A stretch of 64,000 nt of DNA from Zingiber officinale. Lineage: Eukaryota; Streptophyta; Magnoliopsida; Zingiberales; Zingiberaceae. The translations under genes were made by a program, and so were the position numbers. The first letter of the stretch is position 1. Each line of letters begins with the position of its first letter. Shown in pieces: positions 1-11,161 of this stretch. Where the stretch lies: assembly GCF_018446385.1 (NCBI RefSeq), contig NC_055986.1, forward strand, positions 102,023,344 to 102,087,343, read 5' to 3'. Below the pieces are notes generated by a model. It was not told where the DNA came from. It saw only the letters and a program-made list of their open reading frames with translations, and did not search any database.

Positions 1-1533
1 TAGGTCCCTGTTGTAGCCTCATTAAAGCCTTAAGTCCATCCAAATAAAAGCTCATCTTGGTGTCCAAGAAGGGGGTTGGCCCAAGGCTTGGTGACCAAGC
101 CAAGGGTCGGCCACCATCTCCTTAAGAGGGCCGACCCTTTTTGCTTGGTGACCAAGCAAATAGGGGCCGACCATAATAAATTCAAATAGGAGGGGTGTTT
201 TTAATTTTTAAAATCTTCTCTTTGTAGAAAACTACAAGTTTAAAAGAAGGATTTTAAATTTACAAAACTTTCCTTATTTGAATTAGGCCACATGGTTTAA
301 AAGAGAGTTTTAAAAGTTTTAAAACTTTCCTTATTTAACCATCCTCATGGTTTTTTTAAAAGAGAATTTTAAATTTAAAACTTTCCTTTTTATAACCATG
401 TTAAAAAAGGAAATTTTAGAAGAGAAGTTTTAAATTTTAAAACATGATTTTAATTTTTAAAACTTTCCTTTTTTAACATCCACAATAGGAAAGAGAGCTT
501 GTAAAATTTTATAAGAGGATTTCTTCTTTTATAAAATTTTATAAAAATTATTTTTCTCCTTGATGATGTGGCCGGCCACCCTTGCTTGGTGCCCAAGCAA
601 GGGGCCGCCCAATCAATCCATGATTGATGATTGAATCAATCAAGAGAAAAGAAAAGGAAAAATAAAAAGGAAAAAGGAAAAACAAGAGGAAGATTTTAAT
701 TTTTTTGTAAAAGTCTTTCCTTATTTGCCTTGGGAAAGTAATATAAAAGAAGGGGATGGGAGGCCTCATGAGATAACAATTCTTATTTATCTTGTTGGAG
801 CTCTTCATTGTGGTCAGCCCCTCTCTTCTCTCTTTTCCCCTTGCTCTCTTTTGCTCCTTGGTGGTGGTGGTGGCCGAATACTAGAGAAGGAGGAAGAAGG
901 CTTTGGGTGATGTTCATCTTGGAGGATCGTCGCCCACACGACGTCCAAGGCGAGGCGAGGAATACGGCAGAAGATCTCAAAGTTATTAGCATACAAAGAA
1001 AAGGTATAACTAGTAATTGTTTTCCGCATCATGCTAGTTATTTTTCTTTGTAAGAATTCCAAACACAAGAGGTATTAGATTCTAGTTTTTCTAATTTGTT
1101 ATTCGAGTTTGTGTTTTTTTTTATTTTTCGAATTTGTGATTCGATTGTTCCTTTTGGTTAAACCTAGAGTTATATAAGAAAATTAAATATTAGCTTTCCT
1201 TAAAAGGCTTTGTCTAGACGGTGGTGGGTGCTCCCATACCCAAGAAGGCCATGTGCCTTGCCATGCAGTCCTGGAAGCCAATTTTAGAAATTAATATTTA
1301 ATTAAATTTATAACATAGGTGGATTTGGATCAATAGTGTTATGTTCCGCTTGCGATCCAAGTCTAAACCATTAAGAACAGATAAGTTAAATTTGGAATCA
1401 ATAATGTTAAGTTTCGTTTGCGATTCCTAATTTAACTTTTAAAGAACACAATAGGTTGTTTATGAAAGGTTCGACACTTGTACAAAATTTTTGTACAATG
1501 GAACCGGTACGATCTTCCTAGGACCAACCAACA
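1..1533 (+). mobile_element. Copia element A, 5' LTR (left part outside window)
   Basis: This is the end of a long copia LTR. It aligns by eye with 12685-14236, the same element's 3' LTR, from the shared 'ggtccctgt(t/c)gtagcctc' start to the terminal CCAACA at 1533. About 890 bp of the LTR should lie to the left of the window. A TATA box (TATAAAAG) sits at 742-749. Downstream of it is the block 'gatcgtcgcccacacgacgtcc' near 927, which recurs at 13617, 23925 and 31458 in all LTRs of this family. The short open frames here (548-1068) are LTR shadows with no protein support. The PBS and gag that should follow are missing; the sequence jumps directly into the protease region. Confidence 0.85.
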
Positions 1534-2262
1534 TAAATATGTTTAGTGGTGTTATCTACTGGTACCTGGTGTGTAGATACGGAGCCACTAATTATGTCTG
1601 CAATACATTGCAGGGGTTCCAGGAAACTCGATGACTACATAAAGAGAAGATTACCATCTACATAGGCAATGCTACGAAAGTGGCGGCTATTGTAGTGGGA
1701 GATATTTATCTATATTAAGATAGGAATAATATATTGATTTTGAGAAATTATCTTTATGTACCAAGTTTTAGAAAGAACTTGATTTCAGTTTTTAAACTTT
1801 TATGAATGGATATTCTGTTTCTTTAGATGACAAAGTTGTTGTCAAGGAAAATAAGGAAGTTATTTGTTCTGGTACATTGGTTGACAATTTATACACTCTT
1901 AATCCAATAACTCCCATGATGCAATAAACGAAAATTAAATAACTCATTTTCTAAAACTAATAAGAGAAAGGAGCCTTCGAAAATGAACCAAAATATATCT
2001 TTGGCATCTAAGGCTAGGTCATATTAACTTAAGTAGGATTCAAAGGTTTATGGCCGATGGACCTTTGGGCTCATTGGTGGTGGAAATTTTTCCAACATGT
2101 GAATCCTGCTTGGAAGGAAAAATGACCAAGAGACCTTTTAAGGTCAAGGGGTATAGAGCCAAAGATGTGTTGGAATTGGTTCATTTTGATTTGTGGACCT
2201 AGAACTATCCAAGCAAGAGGTGATTTTGAATAGATGACTATTCGAGATACTGATACATTTAC
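1534..2262 (+). pseudogene. Copia A protease / pre-integrase remnant
   Basis: Right after the LTR the sequence matches the middle of copia B (26501 onward): the protease motif region Trp-Cys-Val-Asp-Thr-Gly, then the pre-integrase region ending in a Cys-Glu-Ser-Cys-Leu-Glu-Gly type motif near 2100. About 2 kb of leader, PBS and gag present in B (24538-26500) is deleted here. One base is lost just after the protease VDT codons compared with B (gatacggagcc against gatacaggagcc), so the frame is broken, and several stops follow. This is a dead remnant. Confidence 0.8.
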
Positions 2263-2859
2263 TTGATGCGCCACAAGTCTGAGTGCTTTGAAAAGTACAA
2301 AGTTGATGTGGAGAAACGTCATGGTAAAAGTATTAAGACACTACGGTCTGATCGTGGTGGCGAGTACCTCTTAGAAAAGTTTAGGAGTTACTTATCAGAG
2401 GCTGGGATTCAATCCCAACTGTCTACACCTGGTACACCCCAACAGAATGGTGTGGCAGAACGAAGGAATAGGACTCTTATGGAAATGGTTAGATCGATGA
2501 TGAGTTATTCAGAATTACCAAATTCGTTTTGGGGATATGCTCTGGAAACAGCAGTGTATATTCTGAATATGGTACCTTCTAAATCAGTACCCTTTACTTC
2601 CATAGAATTGTGGAATGGACGTAAGCCTAGTCTGAAACATATTCGGATTTGGGGTAGTCCAGCACATGTGTTGAAGGGAGACACTGACAAGTTGGAATCA
2701 CGTACAGAAGTTTGTCTGTTTGTAGGATATCCTAATGGAACAAAAGGTGGTTTGTTTTATAATCCTAAAAATCAGAAGATCATTGTTAGCACCAATTCTC
2801 GATTTTTAGAGGAAGATTATGTAATGAACTATAAACCCATGAGTGAAATTGTTCTATAA
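2263..2859 (+). pseudogene. Copia A integrase core fragment
   Basis: A 198-codon open frame matches the copia integrase catalytic core. It shows the second catalytic Asp region (Arg-Ser-Asp-Arg-Gly-Gly-Glu-Tyr) and the third-acid region ([12 protein letters not shown]), then the post-core 'FWGYAL' and 'IWGSPAHV' segments. The first catalytic Asp and the zinc-binding part lie upstream in broken frames, with a deletion around 2200-2230 relative to copia B (27166-27240). The ATG is internal, so the frame is a surviving stretch of a polyprotein and not a gene start. Confidence 0.88.
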
Positions 2860-3539
2860 GAAATTAGAGAGGACACGTCTAGTCTAGTACCAACAGTGCA
2901 AGATGAAATATCACAAGAAACTGCAACACGTGTCACAAATGATGACAGTTACAAACAATGCATCATCGTAGTGGGAGGGTTATTTTTGGGAGAGTCTTTA
3001 GGACTTGGTCCCTGGTAAACATGAACCTGATCCCTGGATATATGATGAAGCAGGAGATCTTGGAACATTCGGTTGAATCCAGTCTTATGTAAGGGTATGG
3101 TTGTCCAAGCAATTCGATATGAAGGACTTGTGTAGAAAAGGAAAGTGACGGAAACATGGTGGTATTTCTTGAACTATACGTAGATGACATTTTGTTAATT
3201 GGCAACAATGTCAAAGTGGCATTAGATGTAAGGGTATGGTTATCCAAGCAATTCGATATGAAGGACTTAGGAGAATGCACACATATACTTGGGATCAAAG
3301 TAATAAGGGATCGCAAGAAAAGGATGTTGTGTTTGTACCAAGCTTCATATATCGATACAATCCTTGCTCGTTTTAGCATGCAAAACTCTAAGAAAGGTTT
3401 TCTACTTTTTAGGCATGAAGTTGCTTTATCTAAAGAGATGTCTCCAAAGACATTAAAGGAGATAGAGGACATGAAGGCAGTTCCTTATGCTTCGGCTGTC
3501 GGAAGCCTAATGTATGCAATGCTGTGCACGAGACCGGAT
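2860..3539 (+). pseudogene. Copia A reverse transcriptase fragment, rearranged
   Basis: The RT catalytic motif Tyr-Val-Asp-Asp-Ile-Leu is encoded near 3177-3194, followed by the RT C-terminal part up to the start of RNase H (Ala-Met-Leu-Cys-Thr-Arg). The N-terminal RT half present in copia B (about 28130-28600) is absent. A 41-bp segment (3089-3129) also occurs at 3238-3278 out of order, as expected from template switching. The frame is broken at 3540 by the SIRE-type element; 3535-3539 is the left copy of its target duplication (CGGAT). Coding resumes at 11167. Confidence 0.85.
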
Positions 3540-5147
3540 TGTTAAGACCGAAAAGTAGCTAGAGGGGGGTGAATAGCTCGTCGCGTGCTTCGTGGTTGGC
3601 GTTGCTTGTTTCTTCAAAGATGTGCAGCGGAAATGTACAAGAAACAAAAACATACAACGCTAACACTTGGGATTTTACTTGGTATCCACCTCACAAGATG
3701 TGACTAGTCCAAGGATCCACGCACACACACACACACCTCCACTAATAAACACTCCTTTTCGGTAACTACCGAAGGCGGAGAAGCCCTACAAGTTCACACT
3801 ACAAGAAGAAAGGGAAAGGATACACAAATACAAGCAAAAGCTTACAATGAGTATAGAAACCCTAACCCTAGCTTTCTTCTTCAGCTGTAGATCCGCCTCT
3901 TGACTTCGAAAACCTCCAAGAACCTTCAAGAACTGGCGATCTGATCTTTGTGGAGAAGCTGTGGAAGCGCTGAAGTGATCTGAGATGAATCGGTGAAGTT
4001 CTGCTGAAGGAAACGCTCGCCTGCAGCTAAATACGACGCCAACGGTCGGATCCCGATCGATTGGATTGCTCCCAATCGATCGGGGAGGCTTTGGATCGAT
4101 CAACTTATCGATCCAGAGCGCCTCTGTGCTCTTTGGAACAGCCTGGATCGATCGGCTGATCGATCCAGGGCTTATCGCGCATAAACAGCAGCTCCCAATC
4201 GATCCACTGATCGATTGGGACCTTTGGATCGATCCACGGATCGATCCAAAGAGGTTCTGTCCGCGGGGACTCACCCGATCGATCAGCTGATCGATTGGGC
4301 ATGTTCCAATCGATCGGCTGATCGATCCAGATCTGCTGGATCGATCGGCTGATCGATCCAGATTTGCTGGATCAATCCGCTGATCAATCCAGATCTTGGT
4401 TTTTGCCCAAAAACAAGTCCAAAGCCCCCTAAACCAACATCCAGTCAACCATGACTTGTTGGTACATAAAACCTAGCATTCGGTCACCCTTGACCAGCTA
4501 GGACTCTCTCACCAAGTGTCTGGTCAATCCCTTTGACCCACTTGGACTTTTCTCCTCTTGCCAAGTATCCGGTCAATCCCTTTGACCTACTTGGACTTTC
4601 ACCAGATGTCTGGTCAACCTTGACCCATCTGGATTTTCCAGTGCCAAGCATCCAGTCAAGCCTTTGACCTACTTGGACTTCCCAACACCAGATGTCTGAT
4701 CAGCCTTGATGCATCTGGATTTTCCCCGTGCCTGGCTTCACTCACCAGGACTTCCAACTGCCTAGCTTCACTCATTAGGACTTTCACCTGGCTTCACTCA
4801 CCAAGATTTTCTCATCTGCCTGGCTTCACTCACCAGGACTTTCACCTAGCTTCACTCACTAGGTCTTTCCTTCTGCCTGGCTTCACTCACCAGGTCTTTC
4901 ACCTGGCTTCACTCACCAGGATTTCTTTACTGCCTAACATCCCAGTTAGGACTTCCCAGTCAAGTATCTGGTCAACCTTGACCTACTTGACTCTTTTTCA
5001 TCCAACCTGATCAGACCCTGATCAGAAGGGAATTGCACCAGACAATCTCCCCAAATGCACAACTGCATTGTCAAACATCGAAACTCAAACCAAGATTCAA
5101 GCTTAGTCAACCAGGTCAGCCTTGACCTGAGGGATATTGCACCAACA
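3540..5147 (-). repeat. SIRE-type LTR (3' LTR in element sense)
   Basis: This LTR is near-identical by eye to 9371-11161 over shared parts. It contains GATCGATC palindromic units (about 4055-4400) and tandem variants of 'ccttgacc-acttggact' (4480-4700) and 'cctggcttcactcaccagg' (4730-4925). Open frames through it (for example 3786-4448) give Trp-Ile-Asp-Arg repeats in several frames, which is a property of the GATCGATC repeat and not of a protein. Confidence 0.9.
4055..4402. repeat. GATCGATC palindromic minisatellite in LTR
   Basis: The units have the form tggatcgatc-ggctgatcgatcca, spaced by short linkers such as 'gatctgc'. Each unit is itself an inverted repeat able to form a hairpin. Fewer copies are present than in the partner LTR (9885-10352), which accounts for most of the length difference between the two LTRs. 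Confidence 0.85.
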
Positions 5148-5165
5148 ATCTTCCCCCTTTTGATT
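5148..5165 (-). other. Polypurine tract of SIRE-type element
   Basis: On the minus strand this reads as a purine run ending 'aaaagggggaagat' immediately before the LTR's TGTTGG. An A-rich tract followed by a run of G is the usual 3' PPT form of SIRE/Maximus elements. Confidence 0.8.
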
Positions 5166-7445
5166 TTTGACAATAACACATTTAAATTAGGCTAATCCCA
5201 TAGCCTCAACCTCCTTCATGCCACTAGGTAATGAAGAGATAAGTTAAACCCTTCATTCTCCTCCTAAGAGGGCAAACTCCCTCTAGGTAATGAAGTCCTA
5301 ACTTAAACCCTTCATTCTCCCCCTATTGACACACATCAACAAAGGCCCCATCTTTGGGCACACATCAACAAATTCACTTGTTGAAAACTCTCCCCCTGAA
5401 GAGTTGCTCATCGTTGTTCACAACTTCACTCTTTGTGAACAACACGATAATGAAAGTCCCATACCTTTCATTTTCCTTAACCCTACATTCTCCCATTAAT
5501 GTAGTCAAATGCCCATCCTTGAGCATTTTTAACTTAAACCACTTGAACAATGAGGATATCCACTCCCCATTAAAGTTCAAACGCTCAACCTTGAGCATGT
5601 TATGAAAAGAAGGTTAACCACCTTCCAAGGTTCATGAAAAATAATTTTCATGTCTTTAAAGAGTCCCTCCCCCTAAAGACATGGTAGTAACTTCTGTCAT
5701 TGCACCAACAATGACTTGGAATCCCTAAACCTTTAGGAAACCCAAATTACGAAGTTTTGAGGTTCAAATGTTCAAAAAGTTGAAGCAAACCTCAACCTAA
5801 ACTTCAACTTAGTCTCCCTTAACCAATCCATCCTTGTTTTCAACATGAAAATACCCTTTTTATGTATACAAATATATTTTAAAGGGTTAGGAATGGTTAC
5901 CTAGACTAAAATAGGTTCAAAATGCTGAAAATAAGCTTTCCCAGCCAAAATCAGCATCTTCGATCGATTGGAGTTGGGTTCCAATCGATTGAACCCTGCT
6001 GAATCGATCCACTGATCGATTCAGTCTTCTTGGATTGATCGACTGATCGATCCAGTGAGCTTCTGCTCGTGAGAAATGCCTTCTTAATCGATCGGTTGAT
6101 CGATTGAGGCACTCCAATCGATCCACTGATCGATTGGAATTCTGATAGTTGCTGAAATTCCATTTCAGTCAACTTCAGAAACCCCTAGAAAATTCTATAA
6201 AATTCCAAAAATTGTGAAAATTTGTGTAGACATTATTTAGGGTATATACTATCAAGGAAAAATAGTTTTCTATGAAAATACATCATATTTTCAAAGATTG
6301 ACACAAACTTGAAAACTTGCATAAACTTTAGTGTTTTCTTCAAGTTTGTGTCTAACTATTCAATGGTGATTACTATCAAAAGATAGCCTTCACCAAGGTT
6401 TTCCAAAATCATTTTAAAAACCTTTTCAAAACCAATATCCCATCATGTTCCTTGGGCTTAATGCACATGACTTGTATATTAGTTTTCCCAATGATGGGAA
6501 AACATATACCTATGTGTTTTGATGAACTCAAAACTCAAAAGAATGCACTAAATCAACATCTTGAGTTTTGTTCATCTTCCTAACATCTCCCTTGTATCTA
6601 AAGTGCATAAAACACATACAAGTCATCTTATAGGTCTTTGTGAGATGTAAAGTTTGGTTTTGCCCTAATCTAGGGATCATGCATATTTATCTAGGCATTT
6701 TGTAGATATTGGACATCCACCTAGGATGTCACTTGTTGATACACTTGTACCACTTGTTGATAAATGCCATTTGTCCTTAATTTTAAGGAATTAAAAATAA
6801 TGCATAATAATGTTATGGCATACATCAAAATGAAATAGTTTTCAAAAGAAAGATTCCTATAACTACATGATGTATGTATGTCATGACATGATATTTTTTG
6901 TATTTTCATAATAAGGCATGAGTGTAACAATAATCATGATGTCATGGCATATAATGAGCAAACAAGCATGACAAGGTTTAGCATGAATAACATATACTTA
7001 GATTATCTATCTAAGTATCCTTAACCTTAGTTAATCCTAACACTTAAACCCTAGATTGCCCAAAGTGCTACAAGAAGGTGCCAAAACCTATATTGGCATT
7101 TCTAATTTTCTTGATTAATTTATGCCAATTGAAATTAAGCATACTCCTCAAGTGTTGGCATATTTCATTTTTCCACAAAAGTAGCACTTTAAATTAAGGC
7201 TTAGATTGGCCTTAAATTTCCTAAGAACATACCAAAATCTCAACCTGGTAGTTCTTATGATTTTCCCAATTTGTGTCACTTAAAATATCATCCAATTTAT
7301 CAAATTGTGACACATTTTACTCTTCCCAAGAGTAAACACAGATCCATTTCATTTTTAAAGGTTGATAATAACCTTGAAAATGCTCCTCGAGTGTCAATTT
7401 CTTCAAAGTTGGGTTAACTACCCTTCTTCTTAGAGTTGACACTCT
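5166..7445 (-). other. Non-coding internal region of the gag-only element
   Basis: About 2.3 kb lies between the gag stop and the PPT where pol would be in an autonomous SIRE element. I see no protease, integrase or RT motif in any frame. It holds a further block of GATCGAT palindromes at 5956-6142, of the same kind as in the LTRs, and otherwise AT-rich sequence with short open frames lacking recognisable domains. Confidence 0.7.
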
Positions 7446-9236
7446 CTAACCCATCTTTGGGGTAGAGAAAATGCTCCTAGGAACCCAACACCTATTGGTG
7501 CTCCTTGGATGCTCTAGGTATTCACTAGGGATAACTTCCCTAGATACCTTCCTAGTGACCTTGTTTGGCTTCTTAGAAGCCTTGGTCACTTTTTCTAGGT
7601 CAACTCTAGGAATAGCCTCCCTTGTGACCTTGTTAGTGACTTTCTTAGACTTCTTAGAAGTCTTAGTCACATTTGTTGTTGCAAAGATACTTCTAGGGAT
7701 GACTTCCCTTGTATCCTTGACTTGACTTCTAGACTTAGGGTTGGTTCCATAGCTATATGGAACCCTATGGTAAGTAGGTACATCCCTTTTGATTTTAGGT
7801 TTGTATCCCAAACCTCTATGGCCCTTGGATGACACTTGTTGTCCTAAACCTAGATTTTGCTCATTTTGCCCTTTAAGGATATTTTCCATCCTTTTTAGGG
7901 TCTTTTCTAGTTTGTCAAGTCTTGACCTCAAGTCTTGATTTTCCATCACTAAGTCCTTAGTTTTTGGTTTTCCATTAAATCCATGAGCATTTTTGTTTCT
8001 AGGCTTGTAGCTAAAATCCTTAGAGTTCTTGCCTAGACTTTTACCTACATTCCTAGCCCTAAGTGTAGTGGTTTTAGCATGATAAGCTACATGATTTTCT
8101 TTAATTTTATCATGCCTCCTATTTTCATGGTAAATAGCATTAAAATGATATAAGTTAGAACTATCATGCTTTTTACCATGATTTAAAGGAATAGGCTCAA
8201 TAAATGTTACCTTCCTTTTTACCTTGGAGGCTCCCCCTTGAGTTGAGCTTCCTCCTTGAGACTTGACCGCCTTCTTCCCCTTGGGACATTGACTCCGGTA
8301 ATGCCCCTTTTGATTGCACAAGAATCACACAATGTGCTCCTTGCTCTTCTTTGTTCCGGGGATGGTCTCCTTGGGCTTCACCTTGCTCTTTTGTACCACT
8401 TGGCCCTTCTTCTTGGCCAATTTAGGGCATTTACTTTTGTAATGCCCTTTTTCCTTACATTCAAAGCATATAATATGGTTTTTATTATTAATTGAAATTG
8501 TTATACCTTTGCTTGTAGGGGTGGCATCTTCTCCTTTTGATCCGGAGGTAGAAGCTTCCTCTTGATCCGAAGATGATACTCCTCCATTTGATTTTGCTTG
8601 ACTTGTGGAGGTGGAAGCTTCATCATCCTTTTCTTCTTTTGACCCGGATGTAGAAGCTTCTCCTTCTTCTTGATCCGGTGTCACCAAAGATTGCTCCCCC
8701 TCAATCCTAGAGGTGGAGGCTTCATCATCTTGTATATGGAACAAGGAGTATTCTCCCTTCTTGTTCCCTTCATTGCATTCCCTCGAAGATGAAGCTTCTT
8801 CTTCGGAAGTTGAGCATCTCTCAACTTCAAAGTCCTCCTCATGATCTTGCTCCAATGAGTCGCCCTCTTTGGATTCCTCTTGATTCGGTACAGTGGAGGG
8901 GATTTCATGAATTGATGCCAACTTGCTCCAAAGCTCCTTGGCATCCTTGAATTCTCCAACTTGAGCCAAAATATTGCTTGGCAATAAGTTGACCAAAAGC
9001 TTGGTCACTTTATCATTTGCCTTGCTCCTTTGAACTTGCTCTTGACTCCATTTGCTTTTCTTGAGAGGTTTTCCCTTGGAGTTTGTTGGAGCTTCAAATC
9101 CTTCCATGAGAGCAAACCATTGCTCTATCTCCATCATCAAGAAATTTTTGATTCTTGATCTCCAAGAATCGAAGCTTGTGGATGTGTACGGTGGAGCCAC
9201 CCTTGTGTCAAATCCAAGTCCATCTTGGAATTGCAT
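7446..9236 (-). pseudogene. SIRE-type gag with two zinc knuckles, one nonsense mutation
   Basis: The gag is read from 9236 down to 7446. The N-terminal part (Pro-Pro-Tyr-Thr...Phe-Asp-Ser-Trp-Arg; Lys-Glu-Leu-Trp-Ser-Lys-Leu) is typical of plant copia SIRE gag, in the UBN2-like capsid region. A long Ser/Glu-rich low-complexity linker with repeated 'EASTSGS' follows. A first CCHC knuckle (Cys-Phe-Glu-Cys-Lys-Glu-Lys-Gly-His-...-Cys) lies at about 8412-8468. A TGA then ends the 303-codon frame at 8325. The same frame continues directly into a second knuckle (Leu-Cys-Asn-Gln-Lys-Gly-His-Tyr-Arg-Ser-Gln-Cys) and a 291-codon basic tail. The TGA lies where the first Cys of the second knuckle belongs and is one base from TGT, so one substitution probably split one gag. 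The tail ends with a Trp-Val-Pro-Arg-Ser segment, as SIRE gags do. Confidence 0.85.
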
Positions 9237-9356
9237 CTTGAAGTTGAGCCTTTTGATGAAGTCTTCGACTTGTAGAATTTCTTCAAATTCTTCACCCTCT
9301 AGCTTTGCTTGTTTTGTTTGCCCCTTCTGGCGATGATTCCGGTGAAGAGCGGCCTC

Positions 9357-9368
9357 GCTCTGATACCA
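9357..9368 (-). promoter_or_regulatory. tRNA-Met primer binding site
   Basis: On the minus strand this reads TGGTATCAGAGC, the plant initiator Met-tRNA complement, 2 bp after the LTR end. It defines the right LTR as the 5' LTR. Confidence 0.92.
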
Positions 9369-9370
9369 CT

Positions 9371-11161
9371 TGTTAGGACCGAAAAGTAGCTAGAGGGGGG
9401 GTGAATAGCTCGTCGCGTGCTTCGTGGTTGGCGTTGCTTGTTTCTTCAAAGATGTGCAGCGGAAATGTACAAGAAACAAAAACATACAACGCTAACACTT
9501 GGGATTTTACTTGGTATCCACCTCACAAGAGGTGACTAGTCCAAGGATCCACGCATACACACACACCTCCACTAATAAACGCTCGTTTTCGGTAACTACC
9601 GAAGGCGGAGAAACCCTACAAGTTCACACTACAAGAAGAAAGGGAAAGGATACACAAATACAAGCAAAAGCTTACAATGAGTATAGAAACCCTAACCCTA
9701 TCTTTCTTCTTCAGCTGTAGATCCGCCTCTTGACTTGGAAAACCTCTAAGAACCTTCAAGAACTGGCGATCTGATCTTTGTGGAGAAGTTGTGGAAGCGC
9801 TGAAGTGATCTGAGATGAATCGGTGAAGTTCTGCTGAAGGAAACGCTCACCTACAGCTAAATACGACGCCAACGGTCGGATCCCGATCGATTGGATTGCT
9901 CCCAATCGATCGGGGAGGCTTTGGATCGATCAACCGATCGATCCAGAGCGCCTCTGTGCTCTTTGGAACAGCCTGGATCGATCGGCTGATCGATCCAGGG
10001 CTTATCGCGCATAAACAGCAGCTCCCAATCGATCCACTGATCGATTGGGACCTTTGGATCGATCCACGGATCGATCCAAAGAGGTTCTGTTCGCGGGGAT
10101 TCACCCGATCGATCAGCTAATCGATTAGGCATGTTTCAATCGATCGGCTGATCGATCCAGATCTACTGGATCGATCGGCTGATCGATCCAGATCTGCTGG
10201 ATCGATCGGCTGATCGATCCAGATCTATTGGATCGATCGGATGATCGATCCAGATCTGCTGGATCGATCGGCTGATCGATCCAGATTTGCTGGATCAATC
10301 CGCTGATCAATCCAGATCTGTTGGATCAATCCGCTGATCAATCCAGATCTTGGTTTTTGCCCAAAAACAAGTCCAAAGCCCCCTAAACCAACATCCAGTC
10401 AACCATAACTTGTTGGTACATAAAACCTAGCATTCGGTCACCCTTGACCAGCTAGGACTCTCTCACCAAGTGTCTGGTCAATCCCTTTGACCCACTTGGA
10501 CTTTTCTCCTCTTGCCAAGTATCCGGTCAATCCCTTTGACCTACTTGGACTTTCACCAGATGTCTGGTCAACCTTGACCCATCTGGATTTTCCAGTGCCA
10601 AGCATCCAGTCAATCTTTTGACCTACTTGGACTTCCCAACACCAGATGTCCGATCAGCCTTGATCCATCTGAATTTTCCCCGTGCCTGGCTTCGCTCACC
10701 AGGACTTCCAACTGCCTAGCTTCACTCACTAGGGCTTTCACCTGGCTTCACTCATCAGGATTTTCTCATCTGCCTGGCTTCACTCACCAGGACTTCCAAC
10801 TGCCTAGCTTCACTCACTAGGACTTTCCTCTGCCTGGCTTCACTCACCAGGACTTTCACCTAGCTTCACTCACTAGGTCTTTCCTTCTGCCTGGCTTCAC
10901 TCACCAGGTCTTTCACCTGGCTTCACTCACCAGGATTTCCTTACTGCCTAACATCCCAGTTAGGACTTCCCAGTCAAGTATCTGGTCAACCTTGACCTAC
11001 TTGACTCTTTTTCATCCAACCTGATCAGACCCTGATCAGAAGGGAATTGCACCAGACAATCTCCCCAAATGCACAACTGCATTGTCAAACATCGAAACTC
11101 AAACCAAGACTCAAGCTTGGTCAACCAGGTCAGCCTTGACCTGAGGGATATTGCACCAACA
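9371..11161 (-). repeat. SIRE-type LTR (5' LTR in element sense)
   Basis: 1791 bp, with the same layout as 3540-5147 but more GATCGATC units (9885-10352) and extra copies of the 'ctggcttcactcaccagg' repeat (10685-10945). It ends at 11161 beside the right target duplication CGGAT. Confidence 0.9.
9885..10352. repeat. Expanded GATCGATC palindromic minisatellite
   Basis: At least five successive units of about 32 bp (tggatcgatcggctgatcgatccagatctgc-type), two of them diverged to atcaatc. Corresponding tract in the left LTR: 4055-4402. Confidence 0.85.

Larger units (their letters stand above)
3540..11161 (-). mobile_element. SIRE-type copia element, gag-only, non-autonomous, minus strand
   Basis: This is a complete LTR element inserted in copia A. 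The direct target duplication is CGGAT (3535-3539 and 11162-11166). Read on the minus strand it starts TGTTGGTGCAATATCCC and ends in CTAACA. The PBS for initiator Met-tRNA abuts the right LTR (9357-9368) and a polypurine tract abuts the left LTR (5148-5165), which fixes the orientation. The LTRs are 1791 bp (9371-11161) and 1608 bp (3540-5147); they differ mainly in the number of GATCGATC units. The only coding content is a gag with two zinc knuckles. Protease, integrase, RT and RNase H are absent, so mobilisation would need proteins from a related element. Confidence 0.92.

Noticed and set aside
548..1068. Short ORFs in the first LTR and the similar ones at 13378-13699 and 31217-31450
   Set aside because: Transcribed LTR leader sequence with no conserved protein; frames differ between LTR copies.
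3786..4448. 220-codon minus-strand frame and several companions (4066-4302, 5917-6172, 9847-10310) with Trp-Ile-Asp-Arg-Leu-Ile-Asp-Pro repeats
   Set aside because: They run through the GATCGATC minisatellite in several frames on both strands; the repeat unit, not selection, keeps them open.
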